A DNA stretch of 64,000 nt, taken from Aplectana chamaeleonis. Taxonomy: Eukaryota > Nematoda > Chromadorea > Rhabditida > Cosmocercidae. Of the stretch, positions 43,430 through 55,253 are shown piece by piece (the first letter of the stretch is position 1; every line of letters begins with the position of its first letter). The notes below the pieces were generated by a model. It saw only the letters and a list, made by a program, of their open reading frames with translations. It was not told the origin of the DNA and ran no database searches. Both the position numbers and the translations under genes were made by a program. Where the stretch lies: the NCBI GenBank assembly GCA_029168955.1, contig JAPDOI010000107.1, forward strand, positions 1,798,001 through 1,862,000, in the 5' to 3' direction.

Positions 43430-43640
43430 CAGCATGCGCGACGAGCACTACGCTCATACCGATCAGTGGACGTAGGGCTACCGTAACTATTCTTGAACAA
43501 ACATGATAACGAACGATAAATACACGATCATAACATGGTGAGGTATAAAAGGGCAGAGGAGCGGTGTGCATCCACTTACACAACGCTTCTAATCGAGAAG
43601 CCACTCGGGAAGTGGCTGAGGAGGTCTCTAGTGTGCCAAA
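43430..43640 (-). repeat. R-family fragment
   Basis: GGACGTAGGGCTACCGTAAC matches the S/R terminus. CTTGAACAAACATGATAACG, TATAAAAG..GGAGCGGTGTG and CCACTCGGGAAGTGGCTGAG match 45914-46065 in reverse. The 165-aa minus ORF at 43284-43781 crosses it and is not called. Confidence 0.6.
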
Positions 43641-43908
43641 CATGATTGATGGATAGTACGATGTGCTCAGATCCAAGCTGACATATTGGAAATTTTCAAA
43701 AAGAGGGATTACTGCGCTAGCCCTTCTGGTCCACTGGGATCGGTAAGTGAGCGTGTTTTGTGCATACGCGCACACACGCACGCGATGGAGTCGGGTAAAT
43801 TTGGCACCGAAAGAGGGGGTATGCTGACTTCTGTCACAATCTATAGTCGATTCCGGATTATCACCAGCAGCGGGGAGTGGTGGGACTCTAAGGAAAAACC
43901 AGTGATAA

Positions 43909-44436
43909 GGCCCCGGTCAGAGTTGGTGCTATTTGCATCTGTATCCCCCCCCCGCACCCCCCAACACCCCCCCGCACCCCCCAACACCCACCCGGTCGAT
44001 ACGTATGTTTGAAATGATGGAGTGAGGTTGAGAAAATCACTCGGAGCATCCAACTAGATGTGACGATGATTACGTGGCCAACAGGATTGCACCTGTTCAG
44101 AGACACATAGTGAAGGAGAGTATGGTGAAGTAACGGAGGTAGCAGGTAAGTTTAGCAGCAATGTTTTATCATAGGCCCGCCCACCCGGTGATTTTCTCAT
44201 CCTCCGTCATCCACGTATTGCATGGATATCGACCGCGCTCTGCATACACCGAGTGATTTTCTCAAATTTCACTCCATCATTCCAATCATACGTATCGACC
44301 GGGTGGGTGTTGTGCCGCGGTGTTGGAGGGTGCGGGGGGATACACCGAGTGATTTTTTGCATCCCATTTCCAATGCATTCTGTGTGTACCGGACAGGGCT
44401 GTGAGGATGTCGGCTCATCCAACTATGACCGGGGCC
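43909..44436 (-). mobile_element. Harbinger-like MITE family H, copy 1
   Basis: 528 bp between TAA duplications (43906-43908, 44437-44439). Ends are GGCCCCGGTCAGAGTTGG and CCAACTATGACCGGGGCC. Each half carries a C-rich tract plus CACCCACCCGGTCGATACGT. A 3-bp TWA target and GGCC-type ends are characteristic of PIF/Harbinger. No transposase. Opposite orientation to copy 2. Confidence 0.85.
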
Positions 44437-44811
44437 TAAGCAGGTTCCGGGCCGAAAAAGCCATCACTCTACGCTGTAATAATCAAAGTGCGTGCAATAT
44501 GCCAGTCAGGTGCATCACCGTTGGTAAGCTCGTCCGAAAATGCTTTCGTGACGGCCTCTCGCCAAAGTGCGCCGCCAGACCGCGTGGGCTTTATTCCTCA
44601 TTCCTCATATCTATTCCTCATATCGTCCGTCCTATTCCGGCAGACTTTACGAAGCTCCTCATCCATTAATCCTGGAAGAAAATAGTAAACTCCAAATACT
44701 GTGCGGAATTGATTGCCACAAGGGCACTCTCTGCCACCTGAGACTTGATGCTTTGGGGAAGCGGCCTTTATCACGCTCTCTATTACATCATTAGGGCATC
44801 ACCCACTCTTA

Positions 44812-45481
44812 GGCCCTGGTCATAGCTGGATGGAGCTGACGCTCTCCAGCTCCGGTCGATACACAACAAAATGCATTGAAATGGGATGCAAAATCACTCG
44901 GTGTATCCCCCCGCACCCCCCAACACCCCCCCCAACACCCACCCGGTCGATACGTATGAACAACATGGTGAGGTGAAGCTGAGAAAATCACTGGTAAATC
45001 TCTCTCTTCGCTCTTTCATACTTACAGTGAATTTCAACACTTCCGCACCCCCCGGTCGATACGTATGTTTAAAATGATGGAGCGAGGCGTTTGAGGAAAT
45101 CACACAATGTATCCGACGCGGTCGGATATCCATGCAATACGTGGATGACGGCGGATGAGAAAATCACTGCGTGGGTGGGTCGATGATAAAACATTGCGTA
45201 TCACTAGAAAGCTTAACCTTACTGCTACCTCCGTGACTTCACCATACCTCGCCTTCACTATTTCTCTGAACAGGTGCAACTTCCTATTCGCCACGTAATC
45301 ATCGTCATATCTAGTTGGATGCATCGAGTGATTTTCTCAACCTCACTCCATCATTTTAAACATACGTATCGACCGTGGTGCTGGGGGGGTGCGGGGGTGT
45401 TGGGAGTGTGCGGGGGGTGCTTGGGGGTGCGGGGGGGTGGGGGGGATGCAGATGCAACAGGCACCAACTATGATCGGGGCC
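44812..45481 (+). mobile_element. Harbinger-like MITE family H, copy 2
   Basis: 670 bp between TTA duplications (44809-44811, 45482-45484). Ends are GGCCCTGGTCATAGCTGG and ACCAACTATGATCGGGGCC. It contains several CACCC/CGATACGTATG blocks and a G-rich tract at 45376-45446. Short ORFs on both strands are incidental. Confidence 0.85.
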
Positions 45482-45779
45482 TTAGCGCCGTCATCAAAGC
45501 TTATCCGGGCGCAAAGGGTGAATTTTGCTGGAGCGGTCGGATATCAGTCAGCGCAAAGAGTAAAAATACCGCTGTTGCTGGCATACGTCAGAAATTTCTT
45601 AATTAAAGTGAAAACATCTCAGCGAAAAACATGATAAAACGATTGATCACGTCTCGATGTGTTTACCATGAGCACAGCCGGTATAAAGCTTCGCCTCATC
45701 TCACTAGAGTCCTCATTCGGTGCATTCTGATGCCGGCCCTGAAAAGTGATTTTGGGTCACTCTCCGGGAGGCCAGCATA

Positions 45780-46100
45780 ATTTTGGACAGGCACGCTCAT
45801 GCCGACACCTCACTTTTTTCCGCAGGGCTACCGTAACCTCCTTAAAAAATTTTTTCCAAGTGTCAGCACATCTTAATAGCCAAACAAACATGTTTGCACA
45901 ATTTCGACCTCCTCAGCCACTCCCCAGTGGCTTCTCGAGGAGAGCGGTGTGTGAATGAATGCATACCGCTCCTCCGCTCTTTTTTATACTCCTGCATGTT
46001 ATGAGCGTGTGTTTACATTCGTTATCATGTTTTGTTCAAGAATGGGTACGGTAGCCCTGCGGAAAAAGTGATCGGCATGGGCGTGCTTTTTAATTTTGGC
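45780..46100. mobile_element. MITE family R, copy 2
   Basis: Inverted ends AGGCACGCTCATGCCGA..CCGCAGGGCTACCGTAACC and GGGTACGGTAGCCCTGCGG..TCGGCATGGGCGTGC. The interior has GAGCGGTGTGTGAATG..CATACCGCTC and a TTTTATACT motif. Confidence 0.75.
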
Positions 46101-46696
46101 TGCTGGGAGGATACAGCTCTTGGTATCCTCACGGCGGGGGAGTTACGCTGCGGTCCGCAGAGGGCGGCTCTTCTTCACCGCAGACTCTCGGTGAAGATTA
46201 CATGCCCACGTTGCGATGACAAGACGGGGCTTCTGGCGCAGTGGACCTTCAAGCAATTCGTGAAATTTTTCGAGGTAAACTCCAACTCCATTTTTCAAGG
46301 TAATTTCACTCTCATTTTCGGGGCAATTGGGCCTCTCTCGCCGCCAGTTCGCACCATTTTTCACGGGATATTCACCTCATTCTCACCTATCCTACCGGGC
46401 AATTTCACCCATACAGTGAATTTAACGCGCCAAATTAAGACTTCATGCCGACTTGCAAACATGAGCATCAAGTCTCTTTTGCTGAGGCATCAAGTCTCGA
46501 ATGGGCAGAGCATGAAATGATGATATAAGTTGCATTGATTTATCAGACACACGATTAAAATTCTGCCAACGGCACAAAAAAATTTTCACGGAAGTGTAGA
46601 AGTTTTTCTTTCTAGAGCTTTTCTATGATTAGGCTTGATGATCGTGATATCTTTTTATCACCGGAGAGGTTGCTTCCCTATTCCTTTAGTTCTTTC
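46101..46696. other. Unassigned sequence
   Basis: The ORF at 46032-46520 (plus, 162 aa) starts inside MITE R2 and has no recognised domain. 46520-46560 weakly echoes the TTGCATT..TATCAGAC block at 36062. Confidence 0.35.
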
Positions 46697-46699
46697 CAG

Positions 46700-46877
46700 G
46701 GTGCGTTCCAAGAATGTTTCCATCTGATGCCGTGGGAGGGCAAACAGCCTCTCCATGGCCAAACTTAGTAGTTTCCAGGGCCACCAATTGTAACTGATAA
46801 TTGCTCCCACGTTGCCGTAGCTCTACGTTTCCATGGGCGAAGTACTTTTACCATGGAAATGTTCTTGGAACGCACCC
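46700..46877. mobile_element. MITE family N, copy 3
   Basis: 178 bp with CAG at 46697-46699 and 46878-46880. Ends are GGTGCGTTCCAAGAATGTTT and ATGTTCTTGGAACGCACCC. This is the clearest intact example of the family's 3-bp CAG duplication. Confidence 0.85.
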
Positions 46878-46904
46878 CAGAGCTTCCAGCCGCTTACTCT
46901 TCTG

Positions 46905-47115
46905 AGAAAGATGATGTGTGTGAATGTAACACACCGCTCGTCATTTCTGTTATACCCTACCCTTTTTCAATTGGGTAAAATGTCTAAGTAACAACTTCTG
47001 ACAGCCTTTCCATTGTAAAACACCACAGCGGGTTAAGGTTATAACCTTACTTGTTGGGTCGCAATGAGGCTCCGAAATAGTAGCATTCTTCACGCGATTG
47101 GGTATCAATAAATTT
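46905..47115 (+). repeat. R-family interior fragment
   Basis: GTGTGTGAATG..ACACACCGCTC, TGTTATAC and TTGGGTATCA..AAATTTGTTTACG match 16905-16993. The terminal inverted repeats are not seen. Confidence 0.55.
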
Positions 47116-47354
47116 GTTTACGGGTGAGAATTTTGTGCCGTTGCGCAACTCCAGGCAAACTCCAGTGCGCTTTAGCATCCCGTGAAAGTTTGGGTTCATT
47201 GGGTGCATTGATGTGTAAGTTGGTGGTGAAACACGGGAACGGTGGGCGTGTCTCTGATTCCGGCAACCGCTTTAGCCAAAAACACAAGGCGTTAACATGT
47301 TTACACAAAGGTATAATCATTGGCTGCTGGTATAGAAGGCTTCTATTCTCTTAG

Positions 47355-47660
47355 TGCGCCTCAGTCGGCTCTTTCGAGCCGGACCTGGAGAGGTAGCCTC
47401 TCTTGAGTCACTTTACCAGAAGATCCACCGGATAACCGGAGGTTAATTTTGCTGCCGAGCAAATGAGGAGAGGGCTTCACGGCCCGGGGTGCAGGGTTGG
47501 TACCCAACTCAGGGGCTAGTCTCCCGACGGCCCACGGTGGTGTGCACTCACTGCGGACCGTGGCGGTCGGTGTCAGCCTCGCTCCCCCCACTCTCTCCCA
47601 CTTGTGGTGGGGACCCCAGAGGGGATAACTCCCATTGGGATGTCACTGTGTGGTGCACCC
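47355..47660 (-). repeat. GC-rich dispersed repeat P, copy 2
   Basis: Inverted relative of 1795-2052 (see there). The core CCAGAAGATCCACCGGAT and the CCACGGTG and GGGGACCCC blocks are shared. The only ORFs are short and unrecognised. Confidence 0.55.
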
Positions 47661-47799
47661 ATCCTGCTGGCTCTTGGCGTTGACGATGGCGTTCTGTGGA
47701 CGGCCATTATAAGTTTATAAGTTTATAAGTTCGCGGAAGGCAAATGAGAAAAAATCAGTCAATACGAGAATCAAACAGTAAAAAGGAATACCACATCAC

Positions 47800-50385
47800 A
47801 TGGTTATAACTATGGAACCAAGGAAAAAGCGGCGTATCTCAAATCAACTAGGATCCCAAAGTTCAATAAGATCTTTGGCACGTACCTTGAATTGGACTCC
47901 AATGTCAGCTCCTGGAAGCCATATTTTTTGTGACGTCAGAGAGCATAACCTGCCAGCTCTGGTATTTGAAGTTTAGTTGGCATACCACCTGGTACTAAGG
48001 CCGAGATAAAACGATTTTGAAGAGGGTCCTCTAAGGTTCGAGAGTATTTTAAATTGAACAGATCGTTTCACATTCATCATTTTATGGTTATGAAGCCAGT
48101 TGTGGACCATGCATACGTCAAATAACTCTTTCACGCCGGGATTTAAGCGAAGGCAGATTCAAGTATTTATTCCTGACAGGAGCTCTTGGTATCCTCTCTC
48201 TTCCTTCTCGTACAAAACCCACCTAGACGCCAAAAGTTTACGGGTGAAATTGTTTTGGACTCTTCTCGATAGCATGAATGTCTCTCTTCAACGAAGGATT
48301 GAATACGGTCACACTGGCTTCTACCAGCGGGCGGACGTAGGTTTTGTATGCGCGAAGGAGAACGGATCTATTTCCTCGCTGCAAAGACCTCCTTCTGAAA
48401 ATGTGAAAAGTTCGCAACTTCGTTTCAGCACACCGAACTTTGATATGCCCAGAGAAATCAAGTTTGTCGTTATAATGAAAAGCCAAGGTCTTTCACGGAA
48501 TTCACAGCAGAGATAGCTACGCCATCAACTGAGTACTTAAAGTAACCACTGAGCGTGGGGTGAGATTCTTCAGCTGCATAAAAGTAGTTTCTGTGGAGAC
48601 AAAGCGCAATTGCCACTTTTTAGTCCATCTCACCAGCGAATCCATGGAGCTCTGAAGGTTGACGGGAATCCTTCTGGACTAGAAATTACATTATAAATGT
48701 TGACATCGTCAGCATACATTTTGGACTTTGGACCCCTTTGGGCCTTGAACGGTTTCTGCAAGTCAGCCGTAAAAATGATGAAAAGAATCGGGTATTGACA
48801 GCACACCTCCCTGAGGTACACCAACTTAAGGTAACTACCTTCGTTTCAGAATAACAGATCTCCCCTAGCTTCACTTGAAAGGTTCTGTCACTGAGGTGTA
48901 CCCAGCAATCCACTCTGATGACCTACAGGGTGGAACTGCAATTTTTCTAGTTTCCATAACAGTTTTTGTAAGCGACACACGATCAAAAGCCTTAGCAAAA
49001 ATCGAAGAAAACCACATCACATCCAAGTTTGTTGTCGAGCGCAACAGTCCAATCGTCCAAACACTGGAGCAAATTTGTTTTTACTGATCTGCCACTGATG
49101 AACCCATGCTGATGCTCATTAATAATTTTTCTATCTAGTAGAAATCCATGATTATGTTGTTTTGTGAAACTTTTTCAAAAAGTCTTCACAAAAGGGACGT
49201 TATCCTTACAGGACGGTAGTTATCGGGATTACTAGGCCTGTTCTTCTTTCTTCAAAACGGGAGTGGACGAATGAGTGTTTCCACCGCATAGGAACTCTTC
49301 ACCTATGCATGAGCGACTGATTGAAAATGTAGGTGAGAGGACCGCACAGTAGATAAAACCCCAACTTCTGAATATCAAACAAAAGTGGTAGAAAGTCAGG
49401 AGTAACAGACGATTATTTGGGCCATTTCATTATTAGCTCATAAAGCTCTTCCGGCTTCAAACCAAGGAAATTCCCCCCATTCTTTTCCTACATTACATCC
49501 GGCAAAGGGATGGGCAGGATCCATCATCTTCTTGGAAAACATCAACAAAACGATCGGCTAGTAATATTTGTCTTTCATATGCCGTGGTTAGGATCGTTCC
49601 ATTATATTTCAGGCAACCGGAGAAGTTCTTTTTCCTTTGATTTTACTAGTTCAGGTAGGTAAATTTATAAAAACTGCTGCTTGTTATCGGATTCCGCCAT
49701 CTTCTTTTTGGCAAGAGCTATTATACTTTTTGAGGCTAATATCGAATTCTTCGAAGAAAAGCTCCTAAATTTTGACTCCAGTCATTGGGTCCTGTCTAGC
49801 TTCATAAAAGAGACAATCATGGTGCTAGAGCATGTTTTGTAGATACCGCGGCAGCTCTACACAGACTTCAAAGATGCACATTTTTCCCAAGCGAACATGG
49901 AAGTTCTATGGTCTTCATGTAGAACCGATAAGAAAAGTTCATATTTCTCTGTTCACATTATTGTTTGTTTCAAACAAATCAAGCCATCGGATTCTCGCTA
50001 AACTTGCACCAAAGTGTACTCTGAAATTCGTATCGGAGTATATTCTTCTGATAAACTGGTGTGGCTTGCGTTTTCCAACTATGAATGGTGAACGAAAATA
50101 CTACTGTCAGATCACTTCGTTCCCAGAGGTGACAGATCTTTAAATCTCTTGATTAAGCTTATCACTGCTCGAAAACATTAGATCAAGAATATTATCGCCC
50201 CTAGTAGGTTGTGTAAACATGCTGGAAAAAGATTGTGGCACGGTAGAAACGAATTATTCCAAAAAGACTAAGCGGAGAGGAGTTTACAGAATTCAGGTCC
50301 CGATGGTTAAAACCAGGCATGTTGAAGTCACCTACAACAACTGTATGCACGTCACAAGCAATTAAATCGCTCAAGACTTCAACTC
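47800..50385 (-). pseudogene. CR1/Jockey-like non-LTR retrotransposon relic
   Basis: Read on the minus strand, family landmarks appear in order. They are an endonuclease GDFNMPGF motif (about 50309-50332), NPDNYRPV (49208-49231), EHQHGF (49101-49118), FAKAFDRV (48973-49000), GVLSPILF-like residues followed by the YADD box MYADDVNIYN (48690-48719), and a C-terminal LLRAYKTYVRPLVE segment (48238-48486). Frameshifts and stops break it throughout and the 5' end is missing near 50385. Reverse transcriptase order and the apurinic-type endonuclease identify a CR1/Jockey-group LINE. The exact clade is uncertain, and so is the 3' limit near 47800. Confidence 0.85.
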
Positions 50386-50850
50386 CCTATTCATCCCGTT
50401 CCCGTGCGGCGACCATCCCGTTTCCTTTAGCGTTGGTGATGGCGCTACATGAAAGGCTGACCACCCCGTTCTCTCTATCGTTGATGATCCGGCTGTGTGA
50501 GCACTCCATCGCGAACGGGACCGTCAACGGGATGGTCGTCGATTGCGTCTGAGAATTTATAATCGTCTTTATCAGACCGACCGACTCAAACTCTGGAATG
50601 AAAACTGCAGAGCACGGCGGCCTCTGTGGCAATCGGTACCGCAAGGTATTTTTCGTCTAGTAATGAAAAGAGTGGCGGCGCGTGCGTCCCACAACGTAAA
50701 GTTTAAGGCCGCATCGGGTATTTGACTTCCGTTTCTTTTGTGCCGTCACTGTTGACACCGTTCTTTTTTCGCACCTGAAATGGATGGGGTTGGAAGCTTA
50801 GGATCAAAAGCGAAAGAACTGTCATTATTTTTATCGCAAAACACTCTTAA
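50386..50850. other. Unassigned; short repeat at 50560-50665
   Basis: 50566-50660 shares ATCAGACCGACCGACTCA and GGCAATCGGTACCGCA with 36078-36160. The ATCCCGTT-type words at 50390-50530 suggest a small tandem or inverted repeat. No gene recognised. Confidence 0.45.
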
Positions 50851-51347
50851 ATTCACAGTCCAACCTCGGAAGAGATTTTTCTGTTTTTCTGCCTCACTCT
50901 GAAAACGGTCCCACACTGATTTACAATGGTGTCTCTGAGACATTGTGCCAAAACCTCCAGTAGGGAACGGAGTTATGGTCCCTCAAAAAGTGAGCTGCGG
51001 ATGGCCATGTGGACGAGCGTTGTCTGGCGACTTGTAACTTCCCGCGTTATCTGCAGCCGATGTGTGTGAGCCGACCGAATAAAGAGAGAGGCTGAGAATG
51101 AAAAAGGAAGAACGGGGCTACTGATCGGAAACCATAGCTCATTTTCCGCCACTATTGAGCTCGGAGCATCGTAAAAGGGGCGTGCCAAAGTGGCTTCCTG
51201 GTATGGGCGCCCCAAAGTGGCTTCCCTATATCTCGCTTATGTCTGAGTGAATCAAGAGCCTCGCACTTGGCAGGTGTTATATGTGGTGGGTCTATTTCAC
51301 AATTATGTGGAAATCTTAGATTTCGTCCCCGAGCGTGGACTGTGCCT
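50851..51347 (-). mobile_element. MITE family M, copy 4
   Basis: 497 bp between TTAA (50847-50850) and TTAA (51348-51351). Ends are ATTCACAGTCCAACCTC and GAGCGTGGACTGTGCCT. Colinear with 34500-34968. Confidence 0.82.
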
Positions 51348-51405
51348 TTAAGCCCCCTTTCATATAGCTTCGTCGGCCGACATCGGACGACTCGCTATCA
51401 AATTT

Positions 51406-51903
51406 GATAAGCACGGCAGTGTTCACGACAATCTTGGAATTTTGCAGGATTATTCGCTATATTGATTACGTGGCCCCCGGTAGAACTAAAATGACCTAGA
51501 AAATTGAGAAAAACGCACCAGAAGCTACACGAAATCCTTAAGTATCAAACCCGTCTCTTAAGTATCACAGTAAGTGTTTGTTGTGACGATGAAATTTCTT
51601 GTGACCCGGCCTTTGCAATTCTCTACTCTCTTTGCTCCGTTCTTTCCTTAGGCCCTACCTAATCCAGCTTTGCATAAAATAGCCTTCTATTTTAGATTGA
51701 CCCAATTTTCCGCCGGTGGCAACCACCATGAACATAGTTAATCCAACCGGACAACTAGTCCATGGTATAGAATAGCATCACTAAAATACGACGTTTTTAT
51801 GCGTTTCCTCGCCGTTTCTTCGTCATTTTGGTAACACTTTGGAGGCCAACGCACTGTTCTGTGTAAAAACTCAGGGACGAAAATCATCGTGAACACTGGG
51901 CCT
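51406..51903 (+). mobile_element. TTAA-type MITE e
   Basis: Left end ACGGCAGTGTTCACGACAAT. Right end ATCATCGTGAACACTGGGCC, next to TTTAAA (TTAA 51904-51907). The truncated relative at 21523-21852 is colinear with its first 330 bp. Confidence 0.7.
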
Positions 51904-51911
51904 TTAAAAGA

Positions 51912-52493
51912 TAGATTAGATGGGGTAGGGTAGGTTAGGATATATGTTACCCTTTCGATAACGAGTCGTCCGGACGTCGATCGCGGCAAGTGTGAAAGAG
52001 AGCTTTGAAGGCAGTGTGGTTCTCGATATAACTAGTTGTTGTGCTATCCTCATGAAAAGGTATAGATCTGGCCAACACAGAAGGGAAAATAAATAAAAAT
52101 CGGAGAAAAAACTCTTAAGTACAAGTTATTGCTTTATGTCCTCCCGCCCATTTATATATGAGATTTTTATAAACGCCTGTTTTGTCAATTTTATTTTGCT
52201 TCTAAAGTAATTTCTGAGCACTACTGGAGACTACTGACTACTTTAGCAGCGAAATAAATGGACGGATAGGCAAAGCACTAATGAAAATCTCGTTAATTAT
52301 GGGGCCGGCTGGACAGCGGTAATTAAAGGCCCTTATACCTTGATTTCGAGCTTTTTTCTTCAACAAGTTTCCGGGAGTTTTTTCACTTATTTTTACTTTC
52401 GTGATGACCAAAACTAACATTCTCTAATGAAAAGAACTCAAAAGTCGTTTTTATCGCGAACCCTGCCTTTTAAATGAAAGAACGTCACCTCTA
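51912..52493. other. Unassigned sequence
   Basis: No gene recognised. TTTTTATCGCGAACCCTGCC followed by TTTTAA near 52448-52474 resembles an orphan right end of a TTAA-type MITE. Confidence 0.4.
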
Positions 52494-52502
52494 GTGTAAA
52501 AT

Positions 52503-52930
52503 ACTCGAAGCTAACTCCCTCACGGCGGCTGCGTGGAGTTAGCTCGTCACAAATCACCGCATGCTGTCCCTATTTTTCCCTTTTATTCATGTTTTACCAT
52601 CGGGAATAGCTCACATTTAGAGAACAGGAGCCTCTACTCTGACCTCTATATCTGAAGAAACTTGGTTTCGTTGTGTTTTGAAGAAGAGGGCTGTTCGGTT
52701 CTTGCCTTGTCGGGATGGCGGACAATCCTCGTCCACCTTGCTCTCTTAACAACGCGCTGCAAAGCAACGCAAAGCGGGATCAGATTCTATTTTGTAGCTG
52801 TGAAGGTGTGCCCTTCCATACAAGGGTTTTGCAGACACCGGTAGGTTTCAGATCCTGACGGAATTCCACGGCAGCGGGTGCGTTTGACGAGTTACACCGC
52901 AGCCGCCGTGAGGGTTAGTTGCTGCAGAGT
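52503..52930. mobile_element. Element with 9-bp target duplication (MULE-like)
   Basis: 428 bp bounded by perfect 9-bp direct repeats GTGTAAAAT (52494-52502, 52931-52939). Terminal inverted repeats of about 45 bp: left ACTCGAAGCTAACTCCCTC then ACGGCGGCTGCG; right, on the complement, ACTCTGCAGCAACTAACC then CTCACGGCGGCTGCG. A 9-bp duplication with long inverted ends fits Mutator-like elements. No transposase. Confidence 0.8.
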
Positions 52931-52939
52931 GTGTAAAAT

Positions 52940-54086
52940 CATTAAATTTGGCTGAGCGAGTCCGACTTAGTCAGCAAACTCACCTTTGTTGGAAGTCCAA
53001 GCCAAGTCTGGGAATCTGTGAAATATTTATTAGTATACAAAACATGAAGAATTTCATGTCCGACTCTACTGTAGATCACACTGCATGTAAAGCAAAAGCA
53101 GTTGTTAGTACAAGCAAAAAATAAGTGACAGTCCGACATAGAGAAACTATGTTCCAAGTCAAGACATAATAATAAGGGGAAGCACAAAAATGCATTCACC
53201 ATTTATTCTTACTTCTTATCATTCTCGTCTTGTAGTGTTGATCGATATCCCAATCTATGGCTTTTCCGGCTCACATCTTCTGGGAAGCTGCGATGCAGCT
53301 ATTGTTCTTCTGCTGGAGGAGCTGTTCTCAGACATTGGGATTGGGTGGACTGCCGGCATTTGCTTGGCGAGCAAAAACCATTCCCGGTGTCGGACAGCCA
53401 TTAGCCGGCGGTACGCCACTTCCGCCTGCCAGCGGTCCGCCAGACGTTGGCCGACCGCTGGTAGCGTCTCTTGGCTAATATCTGGCAGCCAGCTGTTGAT
53501 CAATCATTTGCCAGCGTAGTCCTGCCAGTCTCTTGGCAGACTGATGAGTTGGAGGTGGGTTCCTCACAGGCAGATCGCGTTGCAGAGACCCGCCCACGCA
53601 ACGGCCCGAGGTGGGGGACCCACATTACTCCTCCCCTAGCCGTGGGGACTTCTGGCTCCCTCAGCTGCCAAAATATGCTAGCCTCTGTAGAGTGACTGTC
53701 AGGTCAATTCTTCCAGGGCTGGCAACAAAGTGCCGAGTGAACACTAATTGACTGAATCGCCCTTATATGCCGGCTCGGCTTGTCAATGAAATCAGAGATC
53801 AAACTATCAACATGCAAAAACGTGAGTAGTCGTCAACTCTCTCGGAGTGCCAGCCATGTGACGATCCTTTGTGCGCCAAGCGAAGCGCTACTGGGCGGTT
53901 ATGCGCCACTCCGAGTGCTGGATTGTTGATAACTGCGTTTTTATGCACTCGGTACTTTCGAGGCTTTGATTGCCCTTGCCAGCTGGAATCGCAATTTATC
54001 ACGCAAAGCTTTCAGGCAGTTGGCACATTTTCACCAGCGGTCCGCCGTTAGCCTCTAATCGAGTTTCCAAGGATGAGCCGACCGTC
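52940..54086. other. GCCAGC-rich unassigned sequence
   Basis: 53380-53520 and 53990-54060 contain many CCAGCGGTCCGCC / GCCAGC words like repeat J. ORFs at 53190-53519 (plus, 109 aa) and 52942-53202 (minus) have no recognised domain. No gene supported. Confidence 0.4.
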
Positions 54087-54320
54087 GGCCTCGTAATTGC
54101 CAATTGCTAGCTGAATAATGCCGGTTATCACCCAGCTGTTAGGCAACTGGCACATATTCAAGCCAGCCGCTCAGTCGCTGGCATTAAATGACATGCTGAG
54201 TGTATGTAGCAACTAAGCTGGCCTCGTGATTGCCATTGGCCAGCTAAATGCCAGCTATCCTCTCAGCTGTTGAGCAACTGGCGAATTTTCGCCGGCGGTC
54301 CGCCAAAGCTCCCAACGTCT
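54087..54320. repeat. Repeat J, tandem copies
   Basis: Two direct units of about 133 bp start at 54087 and 54220 (GGCCTCGTRATTGCC). Each contains AGCTGTTRRGCAACTGGC. Related to 182-300. Confidence 0.65.
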
Positions 54321-54586
54321 GAGCGTTGTTCCTCCATTTCTGCTTTGTGTTTTCTCAAAAACAGCCGCCGGACTTTTTGCATGATGTACCATAGCAAAGC
54401 GCGCAGCGGCTTTTTTGGATCGTAATCATAGATTGCATCCGCCAACATTGTAGATTGAAAAGATTTTTGTCAAAAGAGACTTGAAAATCTGGCAAAAGTC
54501 CGCGAAAGTTCTTTAGAGAAAATTGTTTCCAGAAAAACTCGTGAAACTTCATTCTTGAGCTCTTGGTTTGGTGAGCTTTCGGTGCA

Positions 54587-54894
54587 TATAGTCTACAGCA
54601 ATGGAACTAGGACCTGGTGAGGTTGCGACTCTTCCTATCATACGGTAGTTTGTTAGTGGTATCACTCATTTATTCCGAAACAGCTTTGATAGATCGTAGA
54701 GTCTTGTGTTTTCACCGATACGAGTAATGGTCTGTGGGGCTAATGAAAACAGGTGAAATTATGAGAGGGAAACAAAACCCACCGACCAATCTCCGTTATT
54801 TTGAAAAAATGAGTGATAAACACAATCAGACTACGGTATGTCAGGAAGAGTCCGCAACCTTCAAGAGGTCCTACTTCCATTGCTGTAGACTATA
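54587..54894. mobile_element. MITE family X, copy 3
   Basis: 308 bp from TATAGTCTACAGCAATGG to CCATTGCTGTAGACTATA. Inverted arms extend for at least 100 bp with a few gaps (AGGACCT..GAGGTTGCG, ACGGTA, ATCACTCAT). Confidence 0.85.
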
Positions 54895-55253
54895 GCACCT
54901 TTCGTCAGGCCTGAAACACACAGATTATTACAGCACTGAAATCAAGTTGCTACTGCAGACTCGGCCTGGTTTATCGCTGTTGTGGATCCGTGAGCCGCAA
55001 ACCACAAACAAACGACACCATGCCTCTTTGGCGCACTTGAAGCACTTTGCACCAAAACGCAGCGAGGAGAGGTGGTTGCTGGTGGAATTGGTTTCCTTGG
55101 TTGGGGAATTTTAAGTTCATCAGTCATTATCGATAAATACCAATCAATAATATTTCGCCTGTCGCACAAAAATGCCGCAAATGATTTTTGGATTGTTGAT
55201 GGCTCTAAGTAACTTGTTTGGGAAATTATTCTCATCATGTAAAAGACCAAATA
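54895..55253. other. Unassigned sequence
   Basis: Between MITEs X3 and Y2. The minus ORF at 54942-55319 runs into Y2 and has no recognised domain. Confidence 0.4.

Noticed and set aside
43284..43781. 165-aa minus-strand ORF
   Set aside because: Crosses an R-family repeat fragment and shows no domain or signal peptide I can support.
46032..46520. 162-aa plus-strand ORF
   Set aside because: Starts inside a MITE end and the remainder is unrecognised.
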